Notes: generated by a model from the sequence alone, not told the origin. A DNA stretch of 64,000 nt from Enoplosus armatus (GCF_043641665.1 NC_092191.1:21459592-21523591), one strand, 5' to 3'; counted from the stretch's first letter, positions 34,750-46,246 are shown. Numbers and translations: made by a program.

Positions 34750-34788
<39 letters not shown>
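34636..34788. repeat. facing (GT)n and (CA)n arrays
   Basis: GT at 34,636-34,654 and CA at 34,752-34,788, complementary and about 100 bp apart. Confidence 0.92.
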
Positions 34789-34790
<2 letters not shown>

Positions 34791-34853
34791 CTTTATTTCA
34801 CTGTAAATCACTCTGTGTTTTGGATTGAATTGACTTCCTGCTCTCTGTTTTTA

Positions 34854-34913
34854 CTGTAAAGCACTTTGCGAGTTTGTTTTTCCGGAGATGCTTTATTATT
34901 ATTATTATTATTA
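34854..34913 (+). mobile_element. L2-type LINE/SINE 3' tail
   Basis: ACTGTAAAGCACTTTGCGAG is followed by a T-rich spacer and then (ATT)n. This is the standard 3' end of a very common teleost L2-related family. The 8,322-8,372 segment carries the same word on the opposite strand. The 5' part of the element is missing or diverged beyond recognition. Confidence 0.65.
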
Positions 34914-35261
34914 CCTTATTAAAATGATGCTGTTTTGGCTGCACTGTTGGTGTTTTCGTGCCAGTCGTCCGTTTTGTTTTAATGTTTCACGGTGGCAAAG
35001 CTTTATAGAAGCAGCCTGCAGCCTACATCTGGGTGAAAATGGCGCCCCGGAACTGAACTTATCGCCTTGACGAGCGACGTGGCGGAAAACAATGCAGAGG
35101 GCCATGTGTGGGGTGTGTGTGTGCGTCTCTGCGTGAGTGTGTGTTTTACACACGCGGACCAGATTAAGAGACAATGGGCCCCCTGGGCACAGACATGTAA
35201 ACGTCCCCCCTCCACGCACACACTCCTCTAACATAGAAGCCAGACTGAAAATGACTACTGC

Positions 35262-35410
35262 AGTCATTTAGTGTCCCCTCTGTCGTCATTTCGCCTGTTA
35301 TTGTCATCATTTTGCATCCCTCTGTTGTCGCTCTGGGACTCTTTGTGGTCATTTTCCCATCTCTTCATGGTCATTTTGCACTTCTTTGGGGTCATTTTGA
35401 GTGACTTTCC
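35262..35410 (+). repeat. degenerate minisatellite (~21-24 bp unit)
   Basis: GTCATTTTG-type words recur (about 35,285; 35,303; 35,348; 35,370; 35,391), joined by CTCTTTGTG-like spacers. This matches a GTGGTCATTTTGCATCTC-type minisatellite that I remember from fish genomes. Confidence 0.7.
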
Positions 35411-35528
35411 AACCAGAAATGCTCACAGTCACTTCAAACTGAGACTCCGGCCCCCGGGGGCCCCCCTGACCCTGGGCCATGACTTCCATTGTCAGCCACT
35501 GTAAAATCACTCAAAATACATGCACACT

Positions 35529-35663
35529 GACACACACACACACACACACAAGTTGCTTTAAACCGAGGCATGGGCAAAGGAAACCACTGGCACAACGGCA
35601 ACTCGCCTCCACCACCTCTGCACCTGACCGTGCTTCTTATATGCCCACACACACTTCCTGATT

Positions 35664-35711
<48 letters not shown>
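35529..35711. repeat. two (CA)n microsatellites
   Basis: CA arrays at 35,529-35,550 and 35,666-35,711; the second is about 45 bp and perfect. Confidence 0.95.
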
Positions 35712-35713
<2 letters not shown>

Positions 35714-35863
35714 AAGGAAGTGGAGGCGACCACAGTGTCAACAGGCAACTGACAGAAAGGAAGCAGGAGAGAAAGACGGAGAGGGAGGAGAGATAAGGAG
35801 AGGGAAACACACCCTGTATAAATCACTCTATCTGACAGGGTGAGGGGCTGGGTGGGGGTAGGT

Positions 35864-35886
35864 GAGAGAGAGAGAGAGAGAGAGAG
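35864..35886. repeat. (GA)n microsatellite
   Basis: A GA array of about 23 bp. Confidence 0.95.
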
Positions 35887-36109
35887 CAGCAGATGAAGTG
35901 CTAGGGAGTATCTCTTCCCCACATTATTCAGAGTTATGTAACATACTGTAGCGTACTGGTAGGAGTCATTGTAAACAAATGCAGCCACACATACATTTAT
36001 GCATTTATGCATCTACAACACAGACGAGCCACTGTGGGCGTCCACAGTGGAAATGTATTCTCCGTCTGTGTTCTCTGCGCGCGCACAAAATCCACAAATA
36101 TATATTCTA

Positions 36110-36134
36110 CACACACACACACACACACACACAC
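36110..36134. repeat. (CA)12 microsatellite
   Basis: A perfect CA array followed by CGCATGCATGCA. Confidence 0.95.
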
Positions 36135-36225
36135 GCATGCATGCACAAGCACGCTTTATGCACAAGAAATGCACAGGTTCCAGGCTTTGAGACATTTCAG
36201 GGTGATGAGTTGTGTGAAAACAACA

Positions 36226-36560
36226 TGAGAGAGCATGAAAAAGAAGAGCCAAGGAGAGAGAGAGGGGGTGGGGGGTGGGGGGCGGTGGCGTACTTGATGG
36301 ATCAGAGTTGGTGTGTGAGTGAGGTAACAGGGAAAAGGGAGAGAAAGGGAGTAGCTAGAGAAGTGGTATGTGTAAAGGAGGAGGTATTTTGAGAAAGAGG
36401 ATGGGTGGAGGATGGAGAGGAAAAAGGCGACAACACAGGATGTGTGTGGAGAGAGCGGGAGATGGAGAGAAAAGAGCACAGAGCGGAGAGAGCACAGGGA
36501 ACGAGAAGGGGGAGACGGGAGGAGAGGGGGCAAAAAAAAAAAGAAAAGAGGATGACGATA
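36226..36560 (+). repeat. polypurine tract (~330 bp)
   Basis: The plus strand is dominated by A and G (GAGAGA, GGAGGA, GAAAAG), ending in A10 at about 36,532. The frames over it are artefacts. Confidence 0.75.
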
Positions 36561-37017
36561 AAGATAAACCTTAATTTAGAGTCCGGAACAAGTCAGGATG
36601 TGCCCGTTTTAATTTAACCAATAACTTGAAAAAGCAAAAAGAAAAGCGTGCTATAAATACGGCATTTGAAAGCAGAATCAGGTCTCTGACATCTGATGTT
36701 CCTTGTCGTCTTAACATCCTAATGTGATAATCAAAGCATTGTCTCTTCGCGGCCCGTTTGAGCCGATCACGCTGAGCGACCCGTCAAACCGACTTGGAGG
36801 TCCAGGCATTTGTGTTGTTGGGGGAAGTGACGCCTGGATTTTGCCGCTGCTACTAATAATAATAATAATTACAATTACATACACTCTCACATCCACATTG
36901 CTCTGAGTCGTGGGTAAACCCTCTGAGCAAAGTTTTGGGGGTGAAGTATGCACCTGGAGCAGACGTTCTGGACTGGACTCTGCGGGGTACATGCCCAGTA
37001 GATCTGCAATTCTGCAA

Positions 37018-37230
37018 GCGTGAAGAAGAAGAAGAAACTAGCGAGGAGGTGCAAAGAAAGAGACAGAAAGAAGAGCCGAGTTAGAGTGCCAGAGAAACTG
37101 GGGGAGAGAGAGATAAGTGTGTGGGGAGGGGGGGGGGGGCGAGGAGGGGTAGAGAAAGAGAGATAGTAACAAAGAGAGGGGAGAGAGGCTGCCAGCTCTC
37201 TCTTCCTCCCTCTCTCCCTCTCTCTCTGAA
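37018..37230 (+). repeat. purine tract followed by pyrimidine tract
   Basis: GA-rich sequence from 37,018 to about 37,187 (with a G-run near 37,128) switches at CTGCCAG to CTCTCTTCC-rich sequence up to about 37,228. The GA and CT halves can pair with each other. Confidence 0.7.
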
Positions 37231-37675
37231 GCGTCTTAAAGGCCTCAGACTCTCATGTATATTAATGGCGCTGAGATATGACAATGGTGACACAAAGCCT
37301 GTTTACAGGGAGCTGGCTGGCTGCAGCCAGGTTGGAGCTGTTTAGCATGCGACTCTGCCGGGATTTATCACACCGCAGCCATGTCGGGAGGCTGCTCAAC
37401 TTAATACAACAACACAGCTTTTTGTACAGTGCATTTACATTTTACTTCTTTATTTATTTATTTCATTTTTTTTCTTTTTTTCTTTTTTTTTCCCCCCCAG
37501 GCACTTAGCCGACGCGCTTATGCAGAACAACTTAGTACGAGGGCAACATCAGAAAGCACTCCTGGATCATCCGAAAAGATTACAAGCGGCCAGAATAAGA
37601 GAAGCCAAGAGTTCTTATATTACTGCCGCAACTAACGGAGGTATCGCGCGAGAGTCAAGAGACTAGGAACCGCAA

Positions 37676-37945
37676 TGTATTGAATTCGAATTTCAGTTTC
37701 ATGTCACCAACAATATCTAACTGAAGGGCTCCATGCGATTGGCCAGGTACGTGCTAGCTAACCCCCTGATTGGTTGTTTGATTCAGACCGGGTCCAGTTT
37801 TTTTTTTTTTTTTAAAGACTAAATACAAAAAGGGGGCGGATGCTCACGGACACATTTTTTTCAAAGGAGCCCTTCAGTTAGATATTGTTAGTGACACGCA
37901 ATGGTCCAAATTAGTTATATCAACCGAAATTATAATTCAATAATA
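37676..37945. mobile_element. foldback/MITE-like inverted-repeat element
   Basis: The inner arms (37,704-37,733 and 37,867-37,896 approximately) match as inverted repeats in about 29 of 30 positions, including CAATATCTAACTGAAGGGCT. The outer ends also match: TATTGAATT followed by AATTTC near 37,680, and its inverted counterpart near 37,925-37,943. A roughly 22-bp segment is present only in the right arm. The interior has a long T run and no coding capacity. This is a non-autonomous DNA transposon or foldback element; the superfamily is not assigned. Confidence 0.75.
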
Positions 37946-38249
37946 TTGCCTGCTGTAGCTTTAAAGGTCAGAATTACCACTACTACTACTATGAGAGGGT
38001 CCTTTCTCTCCACCAGGAATTCGAGCGACGGTAAATCAGGTTCACGAGATGACTGGCAACAGGGCGTTCATATAGACAATTGGAAGGTTTTAGGTTACGT
38101 CGGCTCACAGGTGCGACGCAAAGGGTGGAGCCATCCCGAACTGCATTTTGGGGGAATCATACAAGAGAGATTAAAAAAAACAAATGGTATTCGGTCAAGA
38201 TATTCGGACTTCTAGTCCAGTGTATGGGTCAAGCTCCAAAAACACGAGG

Positions 38250-38265
38250 CCCCCCCCCCCCCCCC
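38250..38265. repeat. poly-C run (16 bp)
   Basis: 16 consecutive C. Confidence 0.94.
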
Positions 38266-38269
38266 ATGC

Positions 38270-39340
38270 CGTCTCCAAGCTGAAGCTGGGACAACCCTGA
38301 TGACATCGTCAAGTGCATGACAAGTGCAACACACACTAGCCAACAAACCTTACCCCCGTCACCTCATTATATTCGAATGAGGGCGGGCACCATCAGCGGG
38401 CGACGAGGCTGAAGGTCCTTTCAAACCACCTTTCTTTGGTCCGGTGCAAGAATGAATAATCCTATTTGGATCCAAGTCCTGTACATGCGAGAGAAGTCAC
38501 TAGGACTGAGTTAAGATGAGCCTGCCTTTTTTTTTTTCTTTTTTTAAACCACCTGCATCCGAGTTTAAAAAGTTAAACTTCTCTTGACTTTCTTCTTCTT
38601 ATTCTTTGAAGAAGGGCCAGCAAGTCCGAGATGTTTTCTGAGACAACTTGGATTCCGTTTTTTATTCGTTTTTTTTTTTGGCGAGCTACCATTTCATTAG
38701 TCTGGAGAGTCTAAGTGCCCTGTTGTGGTTCAAATGCTGCCAAGAATATGGTTTGGGTTTGGGTTTTTTTTTGTGGACTTTTCCGCGAGACAGTGGTAAC
38801 TTTTCAAAACACCTTTAGGCTGCAGTCGTTCTAGGCGTTGATCTTCAAAAGCCTGTTTTAAGCTAGCCCCACTGCAGAGACAGACACGCTGCCTGTAACC
38901 CCAAACAGCCATCAGACAGGGAGAGCACACTTTAATTAACTAGCCTGCTTGTCACTTCCAGAGAGCGAGTGATCTTGGCAGTGGAAATGTTTATCCACGC
39001 AGAGAGGCACCTGATTCGGCTGCACACTGCTGGAACTGGGAGCCCTGCTTCAACCGCCTGAAATCCAAGCCTGTTGTCCCTCCCGCACGGCAAAAGGAGT
39101 GGAATATGGTCTGTTTTAATATTTCAGCCTGCTGTGACAAGTCCACTTTTGATACCATCTGCCATCCAGAGAGGAGGGTAACACTGGTGACTGCGGAGGG
39201 AGGTTGCAATTAAAATGTCCATCTAGATGCCATTGGAGGTATAGTGCAGCTGGTCACTCTACATGCCTTAAACTGTATACATCATGCCCGTAACGTCTTT
39301 GCATGACACTGCGGTGACACTGACTCCATGAATCTGCCAA
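38270..39340. other. non-coding stretch, nothing recognised
   Basis: Mixed sequence with T runs at about 38,527 and 38,670; no exon or named repeat was seen. Confidence 0.4.
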
Positions 39341-39353
39341 ATCAACGTTATTG

Positions 39354-39382
<29 letters not shown>
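39354..39382. repeat. (CA)n microsatellite
   Basis: A perfect CA array of about 29 bp. Confidence 0.95.
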
Positions 39383-39386
<4 letters not shown>

Positions 39387-39509
39387 AGCCCCCCATATCT
39401 TGACACACCTGCAGCGTGCAGTGTTGCCTCTCCAGCTCCTCGTCCACCTGCCCGGTGACAGCGAGACAGAGCCGACTTTCTCACTCTCACGTCCTCACCC
39501 TCCAACAAA

Positions 39510-39543
39510 CCCCCCCCCCCCCCCACCACCACCACCACCACCC
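39510..39543. repeat. poly-C run plus (CCA)n
   Basis: C15 runs into six CCA units. A shorter version of the same arrangement is at 40,147-40,171. Confidence 0.93.
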
Positions 39544-39704
39544 CAGTGGTGGGGAGGTCTGGGCGAGACAGATTCAAGTCTTTATTGAAAGATCATATGG
39601 GATGACTGAGGAATCCCATTACTTGTTGATTAAGTATTGATCCCGAGCCGTCCAAGTATTAACAAGTAAGCTAATATGGGCTGACCCATGGGACCAGTGG
39701 CTTG

Positions 39705-39706
<2 letters not shown>

Positions 39707-39743
<37 letters not shown>
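39707..39743. repeat. (GT)18 microsatellite
   Basis: A perfect GT array, followed by GA-rich sequence to about 40,010. Confidence 0.96.
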
Positions 39744-39745
<2 letters not shown>

Positions 39746-40146
39746 ACTGAATGAGAAACAGAGAAAGATGGAGGGAGAGAAAGGAGGGGGAGTGCGCCCG
39801 AAAGTGTGACAGGCTGGGAGAGCAGCAGAGAAAGGAATTATCACAATAAAGGCGGGCGGGGGGGGGGAGAAAGCGATTAAAGTTTGAGACGACAGAGAGC
39901 CAAAGAGTGGAGAGAGTTGACTGCGCGAAGGAAAAGTGGAGCGAACTTAAGTGTTAATGGGTCAAAGGAAGAAAGAAAGAGAAGGGGAGAGAGGGAGGTA
40001 TTTAAGCGGGGGGAGGGGGGGTGCTAGGTGCTCACGGCTTTGGTTGAAAATGTCAAGCGCTTACTGCCGAGTGGAGATCAATTCCTTCATCGCTCTCTGC
40101 TCCTACCATTACCATCATCGCATGGCATTTCTGCAGGGAATTGATG

Positions 40147-40171
40147 CCCCCCCCCCACCACCACCACCACA
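40147..40171. repeat. poly-C plus (CCA)n
   Basis: About ten C followed by five CCA units. Confidence 0.9.
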
Positions 40172-40179
40172 TTACATAC

Positions 40180-41790
40180 ATGCATCCACACACACTGATA
40201 GTCAATTGAAATTTCTTTACAAAGCACTTTCGGCGAGTACAATCATTTGCCGGGTTGAAGTTTTAATGCAAGCGCTGGTCTCTTGGTGCATGTGCAGTTG
40301 ATTCTTTAATCATTTGACAAGAACAAGAAGCCTAGAACTTTCTCTCACATTCAATCAAGAGATCAACCCCCCCCCTCCTAAAAAATATGTTAATCCATCT
40401 CTCAACACTTTCTACCTAAGTAGCTACAGCTAGAGTCCGTGGCCCTCCGTTATTTCCCACCAGAGAGGCTCATCTTTAAATCAGCATCAAAGCAAAACAC
40501 TGACATGCAGCGTTACCACCCAACAGCAAACAGTTCGCATCGATTCGGAGTCGCGTCTCCCGCCACCTGATGAATGCGCTCACTCTCCTTTTTAGCTCGG
40601 TTTGGCCCCCAACAACTTCGAAAAGCTGCCCAATGCTCCGCTATGTTCACCTGCTGGCTTCGTTGCTTTCGAGTCTCGAAACAAAGTCGGACATTATTCC
40701 TAAGAAAATCCATCATATATATACAGTATGTACATGCACAGAAGCATTGTTTATAGAACTGTGTGATTTATTCTGAATTGCCATGTGTTGTGTAATCACT
40801 GCTTAAGGATATAGCTTCATTTACACTGCACATACTAATGCTTGGAAGCAGTTCATGCAAACCGCAGGGGACCTTGCTTGTGTGCGCGCCAGAGAACAAA
40901 TATGTGCATCTGAACCATCAAGAATTTGCATATAAGAATAGGGAAGCTTTGTTTTAATTATCGTGTCAGCTCAATAAAGCAATGGTTTCATTTGACGATG
41001 TCCCGGCGCAGAGCAGCGAGGGGTCTGACCTGAACGGAGCTATTGAAACGGAGCGGCGTAAACACGCTGTTGAACTTGGCAAACTTGTGTGAGTTCATCC
41101 AGCACCCTTCCTCACTCAGCCCCCAGGACCACACACTGCGAGTCCCCCCCCCTACACACACACACACCTCCATCCCTCATCACGGCTCTCCCTTTTGAAC
41201 TCGCGGGCCGAGGAACCAAAGCCCATGAACTTGAATACAGATAAAGGGCTGCGCCCTGGCACAGAACAGGCCGCGGGTCAGCAGAGCGGAGCCAGTGCGG
41301 CAGTGGGGTTGCAAGTCTCGAGTCTTGAAAGTAAAAGGCCAAACGGAGGGAAACTCCTGACAATCTGTTCTTCACTCTCACAGTAAAGCTCTATTATCAG
41401 TAGTCAAGAAGGAGAAAGTTAAGTTTGCAATTTTAAGATTCACAAATTCTGCCCTTGACCTTGAGTCTAACCGCTTTGTCTGCTTCCTTGGTCTGTAACA
41501 AAATCTTTATAAAGGAATTTGTTTAGGAGTTACAACTTCACAACTTGAAACACTAGTCAACTCTCCTTGCTGTCTTGGTAAGGCTGCGTACCGCACCGGC
41601 ATCAGCACTGTGTCAAACGACGAAGCCTCATTCGTTGCAATGAGACCACTGCATTGGCAAAACGGTGTGCCGCGACAGACAGATAAGCAAAAGGAGGCAA
41701 TAAAAAAGTTGATTCTGGCGCAACATTGCTCCGACGTATCCTCATATCCTGCTTTAGCCCTTCACTTTCCAAGTCAGACACCTTGCAGCG
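40180..41790. other. non-coding stretch, nothing recognised
   Basis: No microsatellite longer than a (CA)7 near 41,154. Mixed sequence without a convincing exon. Confidence 0.4.
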
Positions 41791-41792
41791 TA

Positions 41793-42050
41793 TACATAGA
41801 CTGTATGTAAAGGTGGACGACATGACAGCTCCCTGAAAGTGAAGCCAAAACGTCTCTATTGGCTGGCTGGTGGCAGTATAGGTCATAAGCCCCGCCCCCT
41901 CCATGTTAGCGGATGAGACATGGGCCAATGGGTCGGGGCGGGTGTAAGGGTGGGCCCTCGGTGACGCAACGGCTGTACCCGGGAGAGTCAGGTTTCATTT
42001 TTGTACATGTGGGAGGAAGCGGAGACGCGTCGGCCATCTTTATATGCTGC
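41793..42050. mobile_element. MITE (non-autonomous DNA transposon)
   Basis: The left end TGTATGTAAAGGTGGACGAC (41,802-41,821) and the reverse complement of the right end (about 42,028-42,047) agree in about 15 of 20 positions. The interior contains AGTGAAGCCAAAACGTCTCT, CTGGTGGCAGTATAGGTCAT and AAGCCCCGCCCCCTCCATGT. I remember this order from a very abundant teleost MITE-like repeat whose ends read ATAGACTGTATATA. There is no coding capacity. Confidence 0.7.
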
Positions 42051-43365
42051 TTATATGACAGTTTCTGTAGCCGCCACTCCAACGTAGCCCAACTTCCAGA
42101 CAACAGCACGAGGCTGTGAAGTTGCAGCGGCCACTGGTGGCCGGAAGCTGTACCGCAGCAATACGAGTGATTACAGTAAAATGGACATTTATACATTTTC
42201 AGCGCTGAGAACTTGCCGCTAAGCAGCTCTCCGGTCAGTGAGCGAGGAAGAGGTCCTGCGGCAACTTTGACTTTACATGGTTTGTATTGACATGAATAGA
42301 AAAGACCTTTATCTATTGGAATAAATCATGTTTCTTTTTACTTTGCGTCTGCCTTGTGTTCTTTCTATGTTCACCTTGTAGGCTGAGAAGATTTCCTGCC
42401 ATCCTGTGAGTTTGTATTTGCAACATTCTTCCCATAAGACATTTTATGAGTGGATCTGTGCCTGAGCTGCAGGAGGTATCCATGCCAGGCGGTGACGGTG
42501 TAGTATAAGGTCCTGGATCAGGTGTGTGAGCTGTAGCTAAAAAAAAAAAAAACATTGATGTTCTTTCAGCTTACAGCATCAAAAAGTGGTTTGTTCACTC
42601 ACTGTTTCTCCTTCTCTTAAAGCTTTTGGCGCTTTGTTGACAACGTGACTAAAGGTGTCAGACATTTGACATTCAGGCTCAACGAGATCATGCTTTTATT
42701 TTGTCAACTGGAAGTTAAAATGCACAAAAAAAAAAAACACTTGAGAGTTCCTTTTTCGGGGAAAACGGTTTATCAGTTCAATTTACTACTAAAGCGGTAA
42801 CAGGAGAAAGTTTTGTTCCAACCAACAGTTTAGTGCACTTGTGTAATCCTAAAAAGCTGTCAAGGCAACATGAAGGGCTACAGTCTTGCCACCGCGGAGA
42901 GACAGGCGTTTAACCACCTGACACCTCATATCACACTGGCACCTGTGATGTCTCCTGAGGAGGGCTGCGCGCTACATTCTGAAACCGTCAGAGGCGATCA
43001 ATCCCCTCCCCGTGTCTCTCGAAGAACCTGCTCGGCAGTGGACTTTGCCGGGGGGTTTGGACGAGCCCGAGCCGACCAAATAACCGCCGGGTATCAATTA
43101 AAGAGGTGTTTCTATTGAACACATCCTTTGTGATCTGCGCGTAATCCATGCAGCCATCTGAAGTAAACTCTAATAAACTTTGCTGCATTGTGAAAGCATT
43201 ATTTTTCACAGCTTTGATATCACCTGCTCTTCTCTTGTTTTGTTTTTTTTTTATCTTCTGTCCTCCAGCCACTGTAAATAATTCATTTTTCATTAAAAAC
43301 TCATTACCACTAAAATCCCTGCGTTTATATTATCACAGAGTACGAGAGAAAAGAGAGAGAGGGGG

Positions 43366-43368
<3 letters not shown>

Positions 43369-43407
<39 letters not shown>
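43369..43407. repeat. (GT)19 microsatellite
   Basis: A perfect GT array of about 38 bp preceded by GA-rich sequence. Confidence 0.96.
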
Positions 43408-43411
<4 letters not shown>

Positions 43412-43565
43412 AGCAAGAGAGCGTGGAGTTGAAATATGAGGCAAAACCATAAATAGATTGTGTGCTCTAATGTGATTGTCATCCTGCGGTTGCTCTTTGT
43501 CTGCAGAGAATGCAGAGTGATGAGTCCAATGAGGGAGAGATCAATGGAAAGACAGAGAGGAGAGG

Positions 43566-43672
43566 TGGGGGGTGGGGGGGGGGGGCGCGGGGGGAGATGA
43601 GTGAAGACAGAGGGAGTGATGACCAGCTTTTCTGGATGTGTGGATAAGAGAGAGATTTTTGGTGAGAGAGAG

Positions 43673-43713
<41 letters not shown>
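43566..43713. repeat. G-rich block and compound (GA)n-(GT)n repeat
   Basis: Interrupted G runs at 43,566-43,594. Then (GA)n starting about 43,664 becomes (GT)n to 43,713 and ends in GCGCGCG. Confidence 0.93.
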
Positions 43714-43720
<7 letters not shown>

Positions 43721-44142
43721 CTGCATGCTGAGAAAGTGTGAGCTTATGTATTACACTGTTTTCATATGCAGATCAGTCGGTGTTATTATTCACTGTTCAC
43801 AAGCTCTTGTGTATGTTTATTTATGTGGATATGCAGCCCCGGATTAAAGCCTCGGTGTCACACAGCCGCCCTCCCTGGCAGCCATGTTGGGGGTTTGCTC
43901 CAGAGCAGGCAGGTCGTGTTTGTGAAGGTGGTCTTCGGAGCACTGGTTAGACAGTTAATGTCCATGCTTCTTTAAAAAAATTTTAGGGGCATAAACATCT
44001 TTGCTCACTACATCTCACTGATTTTGTATCTGAATGACTATCGTCAGCTCGCTACGTCACACATATCAGCTTTAAGAGCGGGTAGCAGTTGCATATATCA
44101 GAAGAAGCACTTAAGAAAGCTAGTTATCCAGCCAGCAAAGCT

Positions 44143-44148
<6 letters not shown>

Positions 44149-44178
<30 letters not shown>
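44149..44178. repeat. (CA)n microsatellite
   Basis: A perfect CA array of about 30 bp. Confidence 0.95.
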
Positions 44179-44179
<1 letters not shown>

Positions 44180-44309
44180 TTGAAAGAACAAGGCTGTGTG
44201 TATCTTATTCCTCTTTGCCATAGATCACCATTGTTGCGTTAGAAACATGTCAATGGGCCACACTGTTGCACCTACACCGTCCTGCGGCTGGAAAAACTCA
44301 CTGGAGAAC

Positions 44310-44425
44310 CGAATGTGGATTCCTCCACATCTGAAAGTAGTCCCCACCAAATCCCCAACCATATTTCCTCCTACTTGAATAAGTTTGGCGAAAAACTACA
44401 ATGCCCAGCTGTTTAAGGACATTTC
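44310..44425 (-). repeat. dispersed teleost repeat, family A (partial, inverted)
   Basis: Read on the minus strand, GGGCATTGTAGTTTTTCGCC and ATTTGGTGGGGACTACTTTC are followed by GAATCCACAT. They line up in order with 49,091-49,190 on the plus strand (GGGCATTGTATGCATTGTAG, TTTGGTGGGGACTATTTTC, GAATCCACAA). Confidence 0.7.
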
Positions 44426-44429
44426 TGAG

Positions 44430-45370
44430 CCCATTTTAAGAACGAACGCTTCAGACTTGATGCCAGTTTTCGAGGGAATAATGAGCTTGTGCACGAGTGC
44501 CTCAGGCAGGCTAGGCTAGGGAAGTTGAGGAGGGTTGAAAGACGAACTAATGCATTGATGGTTTTGATATTTATTAATATGTCTTCGTTTCATACCAGCC
44601 CCACCTTTAAAGGTGCAACCCTTTGCCTGTGTCCTTAGGGAGTAACAATAATTGTACAAAAATATGGAGTGTGTTTACACTGGAAAGTAACGGCATGAGT
44701 GTGATACCTCAAATTGCATGCTTCTTGAGTGTGGTGTTGATAGACAATGGGAAACAACAATAGCTGGAAAAAGGTGCTGCTGCTCCAACAAAAGCTGATG
44801 GCTGTTAATTAACTGATGGCTGTCTTGTATGCCGACTACCAGCATAGTGCACCGTCAACGTTACTACGCTCATTAGCAAAAATCAATGCATTTCCATGAC
44901 ACCACCATGATCAGTCAATTTGCTTGTCGAGGGGAGGTTTGTGTCGTGTAGAGTTCCGCACGGGTGAACTTTTGGCACACTGCTCACCAACTGCAAACCC
45001 GCTCAAACGTGCCAACCTTTCATGGAAAAGAGGGAGGGTGGGGGGGGCCAGAAATGCAAAAGAATCCAAAGTGGAGGGAGCCGTCACATTAGCTGCATGA
45101 CCCGCAGGTACTCACCGCGTCGTCCAGCTTCAAACGCCCGATGCCTTCGCGATGCCCCCCGCCCCGAGCCACTCCTCTGGTGGGACTGGCCGCTCTGGAA
45201 TCGACACACACACACACACGCAGGTTAGTGCTGAAGACATAAAATAAAATCAGCTCAAGTCAAAGTCACACACGGCTGGAAACACACCAGGCAAAATGCA
45301 TTCATATTCCTCCTGAATGGATCCACAGCCGCACTATACAACATCCAGGTTTTGTATGTCTTTATTTCGA
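44430..45370. other. non-coding stretch with a short direct repeat
   Basis: CTGATGGCTGT occurs at 44,795-44,805 and 44,813-44,823, separated by TTAATTA-type sequence. A short (CA)8 lies near 45,205. Nothing else was recognised. Confidence 0.5.
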
Positions 45371-45381
45371 GCCTGCATGCA

Positions 45382-45425
45382 GTGTGTGTGTGTAGGGGGG
45401 GGGGGGGGGGGGGGGCGGGGGGGGG
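45382..45425. repeat. compound (GT)n-(G)n repeat
   Basis: A short GT array, TA, then about 21 G, one C and a further G9. It resembles the GT-to-G transition at 21,046-21,110. Confidence 0.93.
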
Positions 45426-46246
45426 TGATGTCTTACTCACTTCCGCTCGCGTGTGTTTATCGAGGTGCGAGGCCCCTAATGTTTGCCCGCACGCCTCACG
45501 TTTGTGTGCGCGATTGACCACGCCAGTGTTTGGCATTCGCCTCGTCTCGCTGCCAGTCAATAAGGCGCGGTGATTATTCAGATGGGGCCCCAGGTTTTAA
45601 CTCTGCCCTCCTCATCGACTCGATGAAGGTTTTAGTCCCGTTAAGACGCTGACACACTTCATTACGGGGAACATTCCTCTATTGATTAAACCATTCCAAG
45701 GTCTGGCCTTTTCTTTCTCCGGAAGGATCTCCTCAATAATAACTGTACCTCCCGCAAACACACACACACACTCACTGAGATTGTGCACATGCACACAGGT
45801 GTATACATGCAGTGCGTAAAATCTAATGGGTTTGGTGTAGAAAAGTGTGTTTCACTCACTTAAAAAAATCACTTTATGATTTTTAAATGAATGCTTCCGT
45901 GAGCTACTTCATAGGAAGTTAATTCTGCCTAATTAATGAAACAGCCTTGGAACGTAAGCACACTCAGCAGTGTGTCGGGTGTTTCACTGCGCATGTTTAG
46001 ATGAGGTTGTGCCGTCTACAATCCAATAGAGTTTATTCAATATTTCTGGGGGGGGGGGTTGTTGTTTTTTAGCAGCCTTTAACAAACAGGATTTCCCGTA
46101 AGTCCAAGACCATCGTGGATTAAATGTTACGGCTCAGCAGCCGAGGAGAGTCCATGACTAGACGGGGGTCACAGTAGGTTTTTAGGCGGCGGAGATAACG
46201 GCTAAAAAAAAAACAAAAAACTTGACAGCTGTTGGTGAATTTTCAT

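Noticed and set aside
35434..36012. 192-codon minus-strand frame
   Set aside because: Driven by CA and GA microsatellites (Cys-Val and Leu-Ser runs); no real domain.
42378..42536. Minus-strand exon-like frame after a T-rich acceptor at 42,537-42,538, ending near a CAAG|GTGAAC donor
   Set aside because: The acceptor is only a poly-T followed by AG. The best upstream donor (GTGAGT at about 42,600) joins in the wrong phase, the peptide is unfamiliar, and a MITE lies next door. Most likely chance.
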